From the NCBI RefSeq assembly GCF_020905335.1, contig NZ_JAJJMN010000002.1, positions 682,001 to 746,000 of the forward strand: a stretch of DNA of 64,000 nt. Reading direction: 5' to 3'. The stretch comes from Flavobacterium lipolyticum (GTDB taxonomy: Bacteria; Bacteroidota; Bacteroidia; Flavobacteriales; Flavobacteriaceae). Of the stretch, positions 45,316 to 53,802 are shown piece after piece. The notes under the pieces are model-generated. The model searched no databases and had not been told where the DNA came from. It saw nothing but the letters and a program-made list of their open reading frames with translations. Position numbers and translations under genes: made by a program. How positions within the stretch are numbered: the first letter of the stretch is position 1; every line of letters starts with the position of its first letter.

Positions 45316-47406
45316 CTAACGCTGATACTTCTTCTCTTTAAGCATATAGGAAGCTGTTTGATAAAAAGAAATGGTTTCTTTTACCAGATCAGCTCTCTCT
45401 GTTTTCATCGGAGTTTCGTTGTAATCAATCTGAAATTCAGGAGCAATACCCGGTTTCGGATTAATTTGCACATTAAACTGTTTTACCTGCTGCTTAGGCG
45501 ACAAAATCGTCAAAACATTGTCTTTTAGTAGTCCCATGTCCTGATAAGTAGCGATAAAAGCTCTTGGTTTATAATCCGGTTCTAAAACGTCCTGACCGAA
45601 AAACTTACTTTCGTAATTAAAATTTAATAATCCAAAGAGCGTTGGCATAACATCTATTTGCGACATTAACTGATTGTATTTTTGAGGTTTTCCATTCGGA
45701 TCATAAATAAACCCCGGAATTCTATACTTATCTAAAGGAAGCTCAGTTTTTCCTGCACTTGAGGCACAGTGGTCGGCTACAATAACAAAAATGGTATTCT
45801 TAAACCAAGATTGTTTGCTTGCCATTGCAAAAAATCTTTTCAACGAATAATCTGTATATTTTACACCACCTTCACGAGATTTTGCATCACCCGGAATATC
45901 AATTTTATTATTTGGATACGTAAAAGGTCTGTGGTTACTCACCGTCATAATATGATTAAAGAAAGGCTTGTTTTCCTTTTTCTCAGCATTCATAACCTTT
46001 ATCGCTTTATGGTACATATCTTCATCACAAACACCCCAAACATTGGAGAAAGTAATTTCTTCAGGTGCAAAACTTGACTTGTCTACAATTTCATAACCAT
46101 TTCCGGAAAAGAAATCCTGCATATTATCAAAGAAAGCATCTCCGCCATACAAATATTTCACCTTATATCCTTTTTGCTTAAAAACAGCTCCGGTAGAAAA
46201 TTTGTTCTTATTATCTTCTCTTTTCACAACACTTTCACCGGCAGTTGGAGGCAAGCATAAAGTAACCGCTTCCAGTCCGCGAACTGTTCTGTTTCCGGTA
46301 GCATACAAATTGGTAAAAAGAAGACTCTTTTGAGCCAAACTATCTAAAAAAGGAGTAATATTTTCCTCATTTCCATACATCTTCATAAAATCGGCACTAT
46401 AACTTTCAATAGTAATCAGAACCACATTTTTATGATTTTCAAGCGAATCTCCGGTGATAGTTCTTTTAGTACTGTTTCCTTTAATAGTAGCGAACTGTTG
46501 TTTTAGTATCGCAAAAGCCTCTTCATTAGGTAACGTTTTATAAAAATCAAAGTAATCAAGCTTACTGTTCACAAATGCTAAGTAAAATTTATAGATACCG
46601 TTAGCCTGTAATTCGTTAACAAAAACATTCTTTGAATTTTCCGTTTTTGCCAGCGTTGGAATCGCAATTAGTGAAACAGCAAATGCTCCAAGATAGATAG
46701 CCGTAATTTTTAGTTTCTCACTTATAGTCGGAATATGGTCAATATAGTTTCTGGACTTTTTAACAATAAAGTAAGTCACAATTCCAGTCACTAAAAATAA
46801 AGCCGAGAACAAAGGAATAACGGGATAGGACTCCATAATATTTCCAATAACCTCAGTAGTGTAAATCAAATAATTTACCGCAATAAAATTATACTTCACA
46901 CCAAACTCATTCCAAAAGAAATATTCACTTAAACCATTTTGCAGAATTAGTAAAACATACAGGAACATTACAAATGCAAACAACCAATATCTGATTTTAT
47001 CTCTTAACTTAGGAAGAAACAACAAAAGTGCAAAGAGAGCCATCTTAATTCCGATAAAAATCATAACAATCATTGGCAAAGCACCTCCATACTCGTCAAA
47101 GACACTTTTTCCGGAAGCTGCATAGATAAAAAGAACTGCAAAAATCCCAAGAATTATATAACCGGAAGGTTTATTATACTTAGAATTGGATATGAAAATT
47201 AGATAAAGCCATAAAAAAACACTTGCCACAACAAAAACAAAAAAATCAGAAATAAGCCCCAGGACAAAGATTTTTAAGCTTTGAATAATGGTAAATGAAC
47301 TTTGTGTTATAGGATGAAAAAACAAAACAATTCTTAACAGAAAACTAACGATAAAATAAAATATCGCCAGATTGTAAATTGGGGAAAACTTTTTTGAAAG
47401 GGACAT
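45316..47406 (-). CDS. LTA-synthase-family sulfatase-fold membrane protein
   Basis: A 696-residue protein: five to six membrane spans in the first 250 residues, then a sulfatase/alkaline-phosphatase fold domain (about 330-640) with VVLITIESYSADF (metal Glu), the nucleophile Thr in GNRTVRGLEAV, and VADHCASSAG (metal Asp-His). The family transfers phosphoglycerol or phosphoethanolamine to lipids or glycans; in Gram-negative organisms it probably decorates lipid A or periplasmic glucans. It ends against the 13-bp repeat array. A TAttTTTG element lies upstream at 47477-47484. Confidence 0.85.
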   Translation of the reverse strand: MSLSKKFSPIYNLAIFYFIVSFLLRIVLFFHPITQSSFTIIQSLKIFVLGLISDFFVFVVASVFLWLYLIFISNSKYNKPSGYIILGIFAVLFIYAASGKSVFDEYGGALPMIVMIFIGIKMALFALLLFLPKLRDKIRYWLFAFVMFLYVLLILQNGLSEYFFWNEFGVKYNFIAVNYLIYTTEVIGNIMESYPVIPLFSALFLVTGIVTYFIVKKSRNYIDHIPTISEKLKITAIYLGAFAVSLIAIPTLAKTENSKNVFVNELQANGIYKFYLAFVNSKLDYFDFYKTLPNEEAFAILKQQFATIKGNSTKRTITGDSLENHKNVVLITIESYSADFMKMYGNEENITPFLDSLAQKSLLFTNLYATGNRTVRGLEAVTLCLPPTAGESVVKREDNKNKFSTGAVFKQKGYKVKYLYGGDAFFDNMQDFFSGNGYEIVDKSSFAPEEITFSNVWGVCDEDMYHKAIKVMNAEKKENKPFFNHIMTVSNHRPFTYPNNKIDIPGDAKSREGGVKYTDYSLKRFFAMASKQSWFKNTIFVIVADHCASSAGKTELPLDKYRIPGFIYDPNGKPQKYNQLMSQIDVMPTLFGLLNFNYESKFFGQDVLEPDYKPRAFIATYQDMGLLKDNVLTILSPKQQVKQFNVQINPKPGIAPEFQIDYNETPMKTERADLVKETISFYQTASYMLKEKKYQR

Positions 47407-47476
47407 TAATAGCTTTTTAAGTTCAGAAATTATTAATTTAAAAGAGTTATTCGTTTGCTTAATATTGTAAAATTAG

Positions 47477-47484
47477 CAAAAATA
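47477..47484 (-). promoter_or_regulatory. -7 element for the LTA-synthase-like gene
   Basis: Plus strand caaaaata, i.e. TATTTTTG on the minus strand, 71 bp upstream of the start codon. The -33 box is not clear. Confidence 0.4.
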
Positions 47485-47626
47485 ACATACTTTTTTTAAG
47501 AATAAACAACGAGTAGTCTCTTTTATAGTCAAATATGAGAATAGTACCTATTTTGACTTCTGTTTCAAGCAAAAATAATCCCATTAAATTAATTCAGAAT
47601 AAAGTTATGCTTTTGCCTTTCTTAGT

Positions 47627-47648
47627 GTTAACTTAAGGTTTACTTAAG
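47627..47648 (+). promoter_or_regulatory. Candidate OmpR/PhoB-type operator: two 11-bp direct repeats
   Basis: gttaacttaag (47627-47637) is followed at once by gtttacttaag (47638-47648), identical in 10 of 11 positions. An 11-bp direct repeat places two protein monomers on the same face of the helix, the usual arrangement for OmpR-family regulators. It lies 57 bp upstream of the -7 element of the response regulator gene, suggesting autoregulation. Confidence 0.55.
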
Positions 47649-47704
47649 CAGGTTAATTTTCGGCTATTCTAATGGTATTAAATCCTTTCTGACCTCAAAA
47701 GTCT

Positions 47705-47712
47705 TATCTTTG
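47705..47712 (+). promoter_or_regulatory. -7 element for the two-component operon
   Basis: TATCTTTG, an exact TAnnTTTG match, 41 bp upstream of the response regulator start. Confidence 0.5.
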
Positions 47713-47753
47713 AAGGTAGATAATTACAGTTCAACTAAAATTACACTATTAAA

Positions 47754-48419
47754 ATGCACATTCTAATCGTTGAAGATGAGTTAGGTATTGTTCAGTTTTT
47801 GCAACAAGGTCTGCAGGAAGAAGGATACCAGATTACGACAGCCAATGATGGCTCTAAAGCTTTTGAGCTGATTCACAGCCAACACTTTGATTTGATTTTA
47901 TTAGACTGGATGCTTCCTAAAATTAACGGATTAGATTTGTGCAGAGCCATTAGAGTTAAAGATCAGAAAACCCCAATTATCTTTTTGACCGCTAAAGATA
48001 CTGTACAGGAAACAATAGAAGGCCTAAAAGCAGGAGCAAATGACTACATTAAAAAACCTTTTAGCTTTGAGGAATTGGTGGAACGCATCAAAATACACTT
48101 TAGAAATCAAAAAGGATCAGAAGATTTGACTTTGGGAACTATCAAAATAGATTTGTTAAAGCATACTGTTCTAAAAAACAATGACGAAGTTGCACTGACC
48201 CAAAGAGAATTCGAACTCTTAAAATATCTTATTCAGAACAAGGGAAAAGTCTGCACACGAAATCAAATATTAAAAGATGTTTGGGAAATAAACTTCGAAT
48301 ACGACACTGGTGTAATCGATGTTTTTATGAATGCCATCAGAAAAAAACTCAATTTAAAAATTGAAGAAGATTATATTAAAACGATACGCGGTATCGGATA
48401 TATTGCAAACGATTTATAA
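47754..48419 (+). CDS. OmpR-family response regulator
   Basis: A 221-residue protein: receiver domain (1-115) with the acidic pair in VEDE (Glu7, Asp8), phospho-acceptor Asp51 in LLDWMLP, and Lys of IKKPF; and a winged-helix DNA-binding domain (about 130-220) with LTQREFELLKYLIQNKGKV and TIRGIGYIA. It is immediately followed (TAA then ATG) by its sensor kinase. Controlled genes are unknown. Confidence 0.93.
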   Translation: MHILIVEDELGIVQFLQQGLQEEGYQITTANDGSKAFELIHSQHFDLILLDWMLPKINGLDLCRAIRVKDQKTPIIFLTAKDTVQETIEGLKAGANDYIKKPFSFEELVERIKIHFRNQKGSEDLTLGTIKIDLLKHTVLKNNDEVALTQREFELLKYLIQNKGKVCTRNQILKDVWEINFEYDTGVIDVFMNAIRKKLNLKIEEDYIKTIRGIGYIANDL

Positions 48420-49820
48420 ATGACACAACTTTCTTTTAAAAACAGAATTGCTTTAAATTATATCATTACAACGGGATTATTAATTTTAGCCGTTTTCTCC
48501 GTCATTTATTCTATTGTAAAACATACGGTTTACAGTCATATCGATGAAAAAATAAAAGTTGAAATTCAAAATCACCTCCAGGAAATTAAAGAGGTTAAGG
48601 GAAAGGTAATTTTAATTGATGAAGAAGAATGGAACGAAAGAGAGCACAACACGGTAGATGTAAATCCGGTTTTTGTAGAGTTCCTTGATCTGAATAAAAA
48701 AATCATTGAAAAAGCGCCGAATCTAAAAACCCAAACTCTTACCTTTAATGATTCTGTTGAAGATTTTGAACTCTTTGACACTAAAATGGGAGACCATGCG
48801 ATCCGACAAATTCAGGTTCCGCTTCATCTTAAGGAAAAGAAAATTGGATATGTGATTGTTGCCATGTCCCTGGCCGATTCTAAAATGGTATTGAACAACC
48901 TGTTTGATATCATGTCACTTTCTTTTTTAGGGATTTTGATCCTGTTATTTTTCATTGCCAGATTCTTTGCGGGACGAAGTATAAAACCCATCAATGAAAT
49001 CATTAATACCTCAAAAATCATCACCAAAGACAATTTAAAGGCACGTATCGCATTGCCGAGAACTAAGGATGAATTGTACACGCTCTCGAAAACGATAAAC
49101 AATCTTTTAAACCGAATTGAACATGCAATTGAACGCGAAAAAGAGTTTACCTCTGATGCTTCTCATGAACTAAGAACGCCTCTTACTGTTATTAAAGGAA
49201 CACTTGAAGTGTTAATTCGTAAACCTCGAGACAATAAGGAATACGAAGATAAAATAAACTATTGCATAAAAGAAGTCGACCATCTGAATATGCTTGTAGA
49301 TCAACTGTTGTTGATGGCTCGTTTTGAAAATCAGAAGAAAAATATTAATACCGAATCTGTTTATCTAAATGCGATAATTTTAGACGTTTTCAGATTAAAC
49401 TCCGAAAGAATTAACAATCAGCAGATCAAAATTAAATTTGATACTCGTCAGGATTACTATATTGAGTCGGATAATTTTTTAGTCATTACCATACTTAGAA
49501 ATATAATTTCCAATGCTATTAAATATTCGCACAGTGGAGGAGAGGTAACTGTTCTGCTCTCCGAAGAAAATGAAAAGACAATCTGCAGAATTTCGGATAA
49601 CGGTATTGGTATTGCAAAGCAAGATTTAGACGCTATTTTTAGTCCCTTCTTCAGATCCAATTCTACAGAACATCCGGAAATTAAAGGAACCGGATTAGGG
49701 CTTTCCATCGTAAAAAGGGTAACTGAATTACTTCATATCAAGTTTAAAATGGAAAGCGAAATAGGGGTCGGTACTACCGTAATTTTATACTTTGATCAAA
49801 ATAAAAAAGCACTATTGTAG
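48420..49820 (+). CDS. Sensor histidine kinase, partner of the OmpR-type regulator
   Basis: A 466-residue membrane kinase: two spans (about 10-31 and 161-181) framing a periplasmic sensor of about 130 residues, a HAMP linker (RSIKPINEIINTSKI), HisKA with SDASHELRTPLTVIKG (phospho His249), and an ATPase domain with NAIKYSHSGG, SDNGIGIAKQD and GTGLGLSIVK. Start codon directly abuts the regulator's stop codon. Typical of cation, peptide or envelope-stress sensing CusS/QseC-like kinases; the signal is unknown. Confidence 0.92.
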   Translation: MTQLSFKNRIALNYIITTGLLILAVFSVIYSIVKHTVYSHIDEKIKVEIQNHLQEIKEVKGKVILIDEEEWNEREHNTVDVNPVFVEFLDLNKKIIEKAPNLKTQTLTFNDSVEDFELFDTKMGDHAIRQIQVPLHLKEKKIGYVIVAMSLADSKMVLNNLFDIMSLSFLGILILLFFIARFFAGRSIKPINEIINTSKIITKDNLKARIALPRTKDELYTLSKTINNLLNRIEHAIEREKEFTSDASHELRTPLTVIKGTLEVLIRKPRDNKEYEDKINYCIKEVDHLNMLVDQLLLMARFENQKKNINTESVYLNAIILDVFRLNSERINNQQIKIKFDTRQDYYIESDNFLVITILRNIISNAIKYSHSGGEVTVLLSEENEKTICRISDNGIGIAKQDLDAIFSPFFRSNSTEHPEIKGTGLGLSIVKRVTELLHIKFKMESEIGVGTTVILYFDQNKKALL

Positions 49821-49917
49821 ATTCTGAAAGACCTGTAAAACCAAGCCTTGAAAGATTTTTTAACAATAAAATACCGTTAAGTTAAAATAAAAAATGCTTT
49901 TTTATGAAAATAACTAC

Positions 49918-49925
49918 TATATTTG
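49918..49925 (+). promoter_or_regulatory. -7 promoter element of the his operon
   Basis: TATATTTG, an exact TAnnTTTG match, 35 bp upstream of the leader peptide start. The -33 region is T-rich but has no clean TTTG. Confidence 0.6.
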
Positions 49926-49960
49926 CAACCGAATCAAAGAATTAAAAAATAAAACAAGAC

Positions 49961-50020
49961 ATGATTTCTAATCAATTACATCATCATCATTTTCATTATT
50001 GCTCTCAGGCGATGTGTTAA
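49961..50020 (+). CDS. hisL: Histidine operon leader peptide
   Basis: A 19-codon frame encodes MISNQLHHHHFHYCSQAMC: five His codons in a row of six (49979-49996), then a stop at 50018-50020. A strong terminator follows at 50048-50080, and hisG starts at 50130. A His-rich leader just before a terminator and the his genes is the hallmark of attenuation by ribosome stalling when charged tRNA-His is scarce. The name hisL is by analogy of position and composition. Confidence 0.85.
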   Translation: MISNQLHHHHFHYCSQAMC

Positions 50021-50080
50021 TGGTATGCGTGTAAATCATCATATTTTAAAACCCGTTTGAGTACATCAAACGGGTTTTTT
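50005..50080 (+). promoter_or_regulatory. his attenuator: terminator and competing antiterminator
   Basis: Terminator: 13-bp stem 50048-50060 with 50066-50078 (core aaacccgtttga), 5-nt loop, T-run. Competing pairing found by hand: 50005-50020, the end of the leader frame, can pair with 50046-50060, the left arm of the terminator, using two G-U pairs and a small internal loop. A ribosome stalled at the His codons leaves 50005-50020 free so the antiterminator forms; one that reaches the stop codon covers it and the terminator forms. The mechanism is inferred; the terminator is plain. Confidence 0.7.
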
Positions 50081-50129
50081 TATACCACTTCTTTGTACTC
50101 AGACTATTTAATACTAAAAAACTAAAAAA

Positions 50130-50987
50130 ATGAGTACATTAAAAATTGCAATTCAAAAATCAGGTCGATTAAACGAAGACAGCATTCAAATTCTTAAAGA
50201 TTGTGGTATTTCAATCAACAACGGAAACGATCAGCTTAAAGCCGAAGCTTCCAACTTTCCTTTAGAAGTTTTATACCTTCGAAACTCAGACATACCGCAG
50301 TATTTAATTGATGGAGTGGTAGATCTAGCTATCGTTGGTGATAATTTACTTGTGGAGAAAGGCCGACAAATCGAAGTAATTCAAAAACTGGGTTTTTCTA
50401 AGTGCAAAGTTTCTGTTGCAGTTCCCAAAACCTTTGAATACAATTCGATACAGGATTTATCAGGTTTGCGTGTTGCAACCTCATATCCTAATACCGTAAA
50501 TGAGTATTTTAATTCTTTTGGACTGACAGTCGATATTCACCAAATTTCGGGCTCAGTAGAAATTGCTCCTAATATCGGACTTGCAGATGCCATTGTTGAT
50601 ATTGTTTCAAGCGGAAGCACCTTATTCAAAAACAATTTAAAAGAGGTTGAAGTAATTCTTAAAAGTGAAGCTGTTCTCGCTGTTTCACCAAAAGTATCAC
50701 CCGAAATTCAAAAACACATTGATACTTTAAAATTCAGAATCCAGTCCGTTTTAAGAGCTAGAAACTCCAAATACATCCTAATGAACGTACCTAACGATAA
50801 AATCGAAGCAATTGGAAAAATTCTGCCGGTGCTTCGAAGCCTTACCGTTTTGCCGCTTGCACAGGAAGGATGGAGCAGCGTTCACTCGGTAATTGATAAA
50901 GACACCTTTTGGGATGTAATTGACCAATTAAAAGAGGAAGGAGCAGAAGGAATCTTAGTGTGTCCAATTGAGAAAATGGTTCTTTAA
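50130..50987 (+). CDS. hisG: ATP phosphoribosyltransferase (long form)
   Basis: A 285-residue enzyme of the long HisG type. The catalytic part (1-205) has KIAIQKSGRLNEDS, DLAIVGDNLLVE and the PRPP-loop-like IVDIVSSGSTLFKNN. The C-terminal ACT-like domain (about 210-285) has VLPLAQEGWSSVHSVI, and ends GILVCPIEKMVL; it is the histidine feedback site, so HisZ is not needed. It makes phosphoribosyl-ATP, the first step. First gene of the operon after the attenuator. Confidence 0.95.
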   Translation: MSTLKIAIQKSGRLNEDSIQILKDCGISINNGNDQLKAEASNFPLEVLYLRNSDIPQYLIDGVVDLAIVGDNLLVEKGRQIEVIQKLGFSKCKVSVAVPKTFEYNSIQDLSGLRVATSYPNTVNEYFNSFGLTVDIHQISGSVEIAPNIGLADAIVDIVSSGSTLFKNNLKEVEVILKSEAVLAVSPKVSPEIQKHIDTLKFRIQSVLRARNSKYILMNVPNDKIEAIGKILPVLRSLTVLPLAQEGWSSVHSVIDKDTFWDVIDQLKEEGAEGILVCPIEKMVL

Positions 50988-51000
50988 ATGCACTTCGTGC

Positions 51001-51091
51001 GCTGTAAGCAATAAGCTTTAAGCTATATGCTGACAGATTAAAGAAAAAACAAAACTGCTTATAGCCTAAAGCTTAAAGCCTAAAGCATAAA
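51001..51091. repeat. 7-bp-period hairpin spacer, hisG-hisD
   Basis: Left units gctgtaa, gcaataa, gctttaa, gctatat (51001-51028); right units gcttata, gcctaaa, gcttaaa, gcctaaa, gcataaa (51057-51091) are complementary in type. The right arm ends 4 bp before the hisD start. Confidence 0.8.
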
Positions 51092-51095
51092 AAAA

Positions 51096-52388
51096 ATGAA
51101 TAAAATAAACAATCCGAAACTAGATACCTGGTCAGAAATACTAAAACGACCAACTAAAACGATCGATGATATTGAAGTTACAGTAAAGGAAATCTTTAAA
51201 GAAGTACAGAAAAAAGGGGATGAAGCTGTTGCTAAATACACTTCAATTTTTGACGGAATTGCTCTGGAAAACTATGAAGTTTCATCTGAAGAGATTCAGG
51301 AAGCCAATAGTAGCATTTCAGAGGAACTAAAAGCGGCTATTCTGTTAGCAAAAGAAAACATATATAAATTTCACAGCGCTCAAAAAACAGATAAGATCTC
51401 GATTGAAACGACTGAGGGAGTCAACTGCTGGCAGGAAAAGAGACCTATTCAAAAAATTGGCTTATACATTCCGGGAGGAACAGCACCTTTGTTTTCAACT
51501 GTTCTAATGTTGGCTGTTCCTGCCGGAATTGCAGGCTGTAAAGAAATAGTACTATGTTCTCCGCCTGATAAATCCGGGAAAATAAACCCTGCAATTCTAT
51601 ATGCAGCTACTTTATGCGGTGTAACCAAAATCTTAAAAGTGGGAGGGATTCAGGCCATTGCCGGAATGACATTCGGAACAAAGTCAATCCCTAAAGTATA
51701 TAAAATTTTTGGACCTGGAAATCAATTTGTAACTGTAGCAAAACAGTTGGCAACTCAATTTGGAGTAGCCATCGATATGCCTGCCGGACCTTCAGAATTG
51801 CTGGTCGTAGCTGATGACACCGCTGTACCAGCATTTGTTGCCTCCGATTTACTGTCTCAGGCAGAACACGGAACAGACAGTCAGGTAATTTTGGTTTCGA
51901 CTTCTAAAAGATTAATTCAAGCCGTTGAAAAGGAGATCCAGATTCAAATTGAAGAACTTCCCCGAAAAGCAATTGCCAAGAAAGCCATTGAAAACTCAAA
52001 ACTAATTTATGTAGAAAACGATCAAATCGCTTTAGATTTAATTAACGAGTATGGACCGGAACATTTTATAATTTGCTCACAATATGATGATTTCTACTGT
52101 AACGGAATTATCAACGCAGGTTCTGTGTTTATAGGCAATTACACCCCTGAAAGTGCAGGAGACTACGCGTCAGGAACCAATCATACTTTACCAACAAACG
52201 GCTATGCTAAAAATTACAGCGGCGTAAACCTGGACAGTTTTGTTAAATCAATGACCTTCCAGAAAATATCTAAGGAAGGCATTCAGAAAATTGGCAGCGC
52301 CATTGAAATTATGGCTGAAGCTGAAGGATTACAAGCTCACAAGAATGCAGTGACATTGCGATTAAAGAGTTTGAAGGAAAGAGGATAG
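51096..52388 (+). CDS. hisD: Histidinol dehydrogenase
   Basis: A 430-residue enzyme with the family landmarks: GLYIPGGTAPLFSTVLMLAV, IQAIAGMTFGT, KIFGPGNQFVTVAKQ, DMPAGPSELLVVAD, the zinc and catalytic segment SQAEHGTDSQV, YGPEHF with catalytic Glu-His, and SGTNHTLPTNGYAK. It oxidises histidinol to histidine in two NAD-dependent steps with zinc. Length is normal. Confidence 0.96.
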   Translation: MNKINNPKLDTWSEILKRPTKTIDDIEVTVKEIFKEVQKKGDEAVAKYTSIFDGIALENYEVSSEEIQEANSSISEELKAAILLAKENIYKFHSAQKTDKISIETTEGVNCWQEKRPIQKIGLYIPGGTAPLFSTVLMLAVPAGIAGCKEIVLCSPPDKSGKINPAILYAATLCGVTKILKVGGIQAIAGMTFGTKSIPKVYKIFGPGNQFVTVAKQLATQFGVAIDMPAGPSELLVVADDTAVPAFVASDLLSQAEHGTDSQVILVSTSKRLIQAVEKEIQIQIEELPRKAIAKKAIENSKLIYVENDQIALDLINEYGPEHFIICSQYDDFYCNGIINAGSVFIGNYTPESAGDYASGTNHTLPTNGYAKNYSGVNLDSFVKSMTFQKISKEGIQKIGSAIEIMAEAEGLQAHKNAVTLRLKSLKERG

Positions 52389-52520
52389 AGGCAAGAGTCA
52401 GGAATATAGAAGCAAGAATATAGAGCAAAGACTATAGAACATAGAAGTAAAGGATATGGTATTGACTGACCAGATAAAAAGTCTACTATCTTGCCTCTTG
52501 GCTCTATTATCTATTCTCTA
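52385..52520. repeat. 7-bp-period hairpin spacer, hisD-hisC
   Basis: Left words of the type atagaag and caagaat keep strict 7-bp phase from 52385 to 52454; right words (ctctatt, atctatt) at 52480-52520 form an imperfect complement. The right arm ends about 18 bp before hisC. Confidence 0.65.
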
Positions 52521-52537
52521 AAGAAAAAACAAAAAAA

Positions 52538-53584
52538 ATGAAATTCGATATAAACACGATAACAAGAGAGAATGTAAAATCTTTGAAACCTTATTCTTCA
52601 GCACGTGATGAGTTTGAAGACTTTGATACTGCCGACATGATTTTTTTGGATGCGAATGAAAATCCGTTTCAGACTGGAGTAAATCGTTACCCTGATCCAC
52701 AACAACTTTCGGTCAAAGCCATTTTAGCGAAGAATAATAAGGTAAAAGCAAACCAGATTTTATTAGGAAACGGAAGTGATGAAGTTCTCGATTTACTATT
52801 CAGAGCGTTCTGCGAACCTAAAACAGACAATATCATTTCGCTTCCGCCAACTTATGGGATGTACAGCGTTTTGGCAGATATTAATGCCGTCGAGAACAGA
52901 GAAGTTTTACTTTCAACTGATTTTCAGCCACAAGTAGATCAAATCTTAGATGCTGTTGACGATTCGACCAAAATTATCTTTTTATGCTCTCCAAACAATC
53001 CTACGGGAAATTCATTTTCAGACGAGAGCGTTGTAAAACTACTTCAAAACTTTAAGGGTTTAGTTGTGATTGATGAGGCTTATATAGACTTTTCAAAAAA
53101 GGAAAGCTGGTTGACGGAGATAGACGAATATCCAAATTTAATCATCACGCAAACCCTTTCAAAAGCCTACGGACTAGCAGGAATCCGTTTAGGAATTTGT
53201 TATGCTTCCGAAGCTGTGATTTCGGTTCTCAACAAAATAAAACCTCCTTATAACGTAAACGAATTAACCCAGCAGAGAGCTATAAATCGTTTGAATGATC
53301 CTGAAAGGATACAGAATGAAATAGCTTCAATTATCGAACAAAGAGAAGAACTAATTAAAGTTTTACTTGAGGTTGATTTTGTAGAAAAAGTATATCCAAC
53401 AGAAGCTAATTTTGTTTTGGTAAAAGTAGACGATGCCAATAAAAGATACAATCAATTAATTAAAAAAGGAATTGTAATCCGAAACAGAACCAATCAGCCT
53501 TTATGTGAAAACTGCCTTCGTTTGACGATTGGGATTCCGGAAGAAAATGCTGTTTTGATTAAAGAATTGAAATTATTGAAATAA
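52538..53584 (+). CDS. hisC: Histidinol-phosphate aminotransferase
   Basis: A 348-residue fold-type I aminotransferase: DANENPFQTGVNRYPDPQ, LGNGSDEVLDLLFRAF, CSPNNPTGNSFS, VIDEAYIDFS, and the pyridoxal-phosphate Lys in TLSKAYGLAGIRLG (SKAYG). C-terminal RLTIGIPEENAVL is typical HisC. It transfers an amino group from glutamate to imidazole acetol phosphate. Length normal; third in the operon. Confidence 0.96.
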   Translation: MKFDINTITRENVKSLKPYSSARDEFEDFDTADMIFLDANENPFQTGVNRYPDPQQLSVKAILAKNNKVKANQILLGNGSDEVLDLLFRAFCEPKTDNIISLPPTYGMYSVLADINAVENREVLLSTDFQPQVDQILDAVDDSTKIIFLCSPNNPTGNSFSDESVVKLLQNFKGLVVIDEAYIDFSKKESWLTEIDEYPNLIITQTLSKAYGLAGIRLGICYASEAVISVLNKIKPPYNVNELTQQRAINRLNDPERIQNEIASIIEQREELIKVLLEVDFVEKVYPTEANFVLVKVDDANKRYNQLIKKGIVIRNRTNQPLCENCLRLTIGIPEENAVLIKELKLLK

Positions 53585-53634
53585 AACTTAACCGCAAAGC
53601 TCGCAAAGAATTACGCGAAGTACGCAAAGTTTTC

Positions 53635-53786
53635 TTGCCACAGATTATATAGATTAAAAGAATTTTTATTTTGCCACAAATTTCTCGAATTTTCACTAAT
53701 TCAATTCGTTTTAATTCGTGAATTCGTGGCGAAAAATTAAACACAAGGAATAAAAAAATCATTATAATCTATATAATCTGTGGCAA
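53635..53786. repeat. Long nested inverted repeat, hisC-hisB
   Basis: Outer arms 53635-53656 and 53765-53786 are perfectly complementary over 22 bp (core gccacagattatatagat). Inside them a second pair (gccacaaattt ... and ...aattcgtggc, 53692-53730) repeats the same opening word in the opposite direction. Upstream, 53592-53629 has looser cgcaaag repeats. Confidence 0.85.
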
Positions 53787-53802
53787 AACAAAAATATAAA
53801 CT

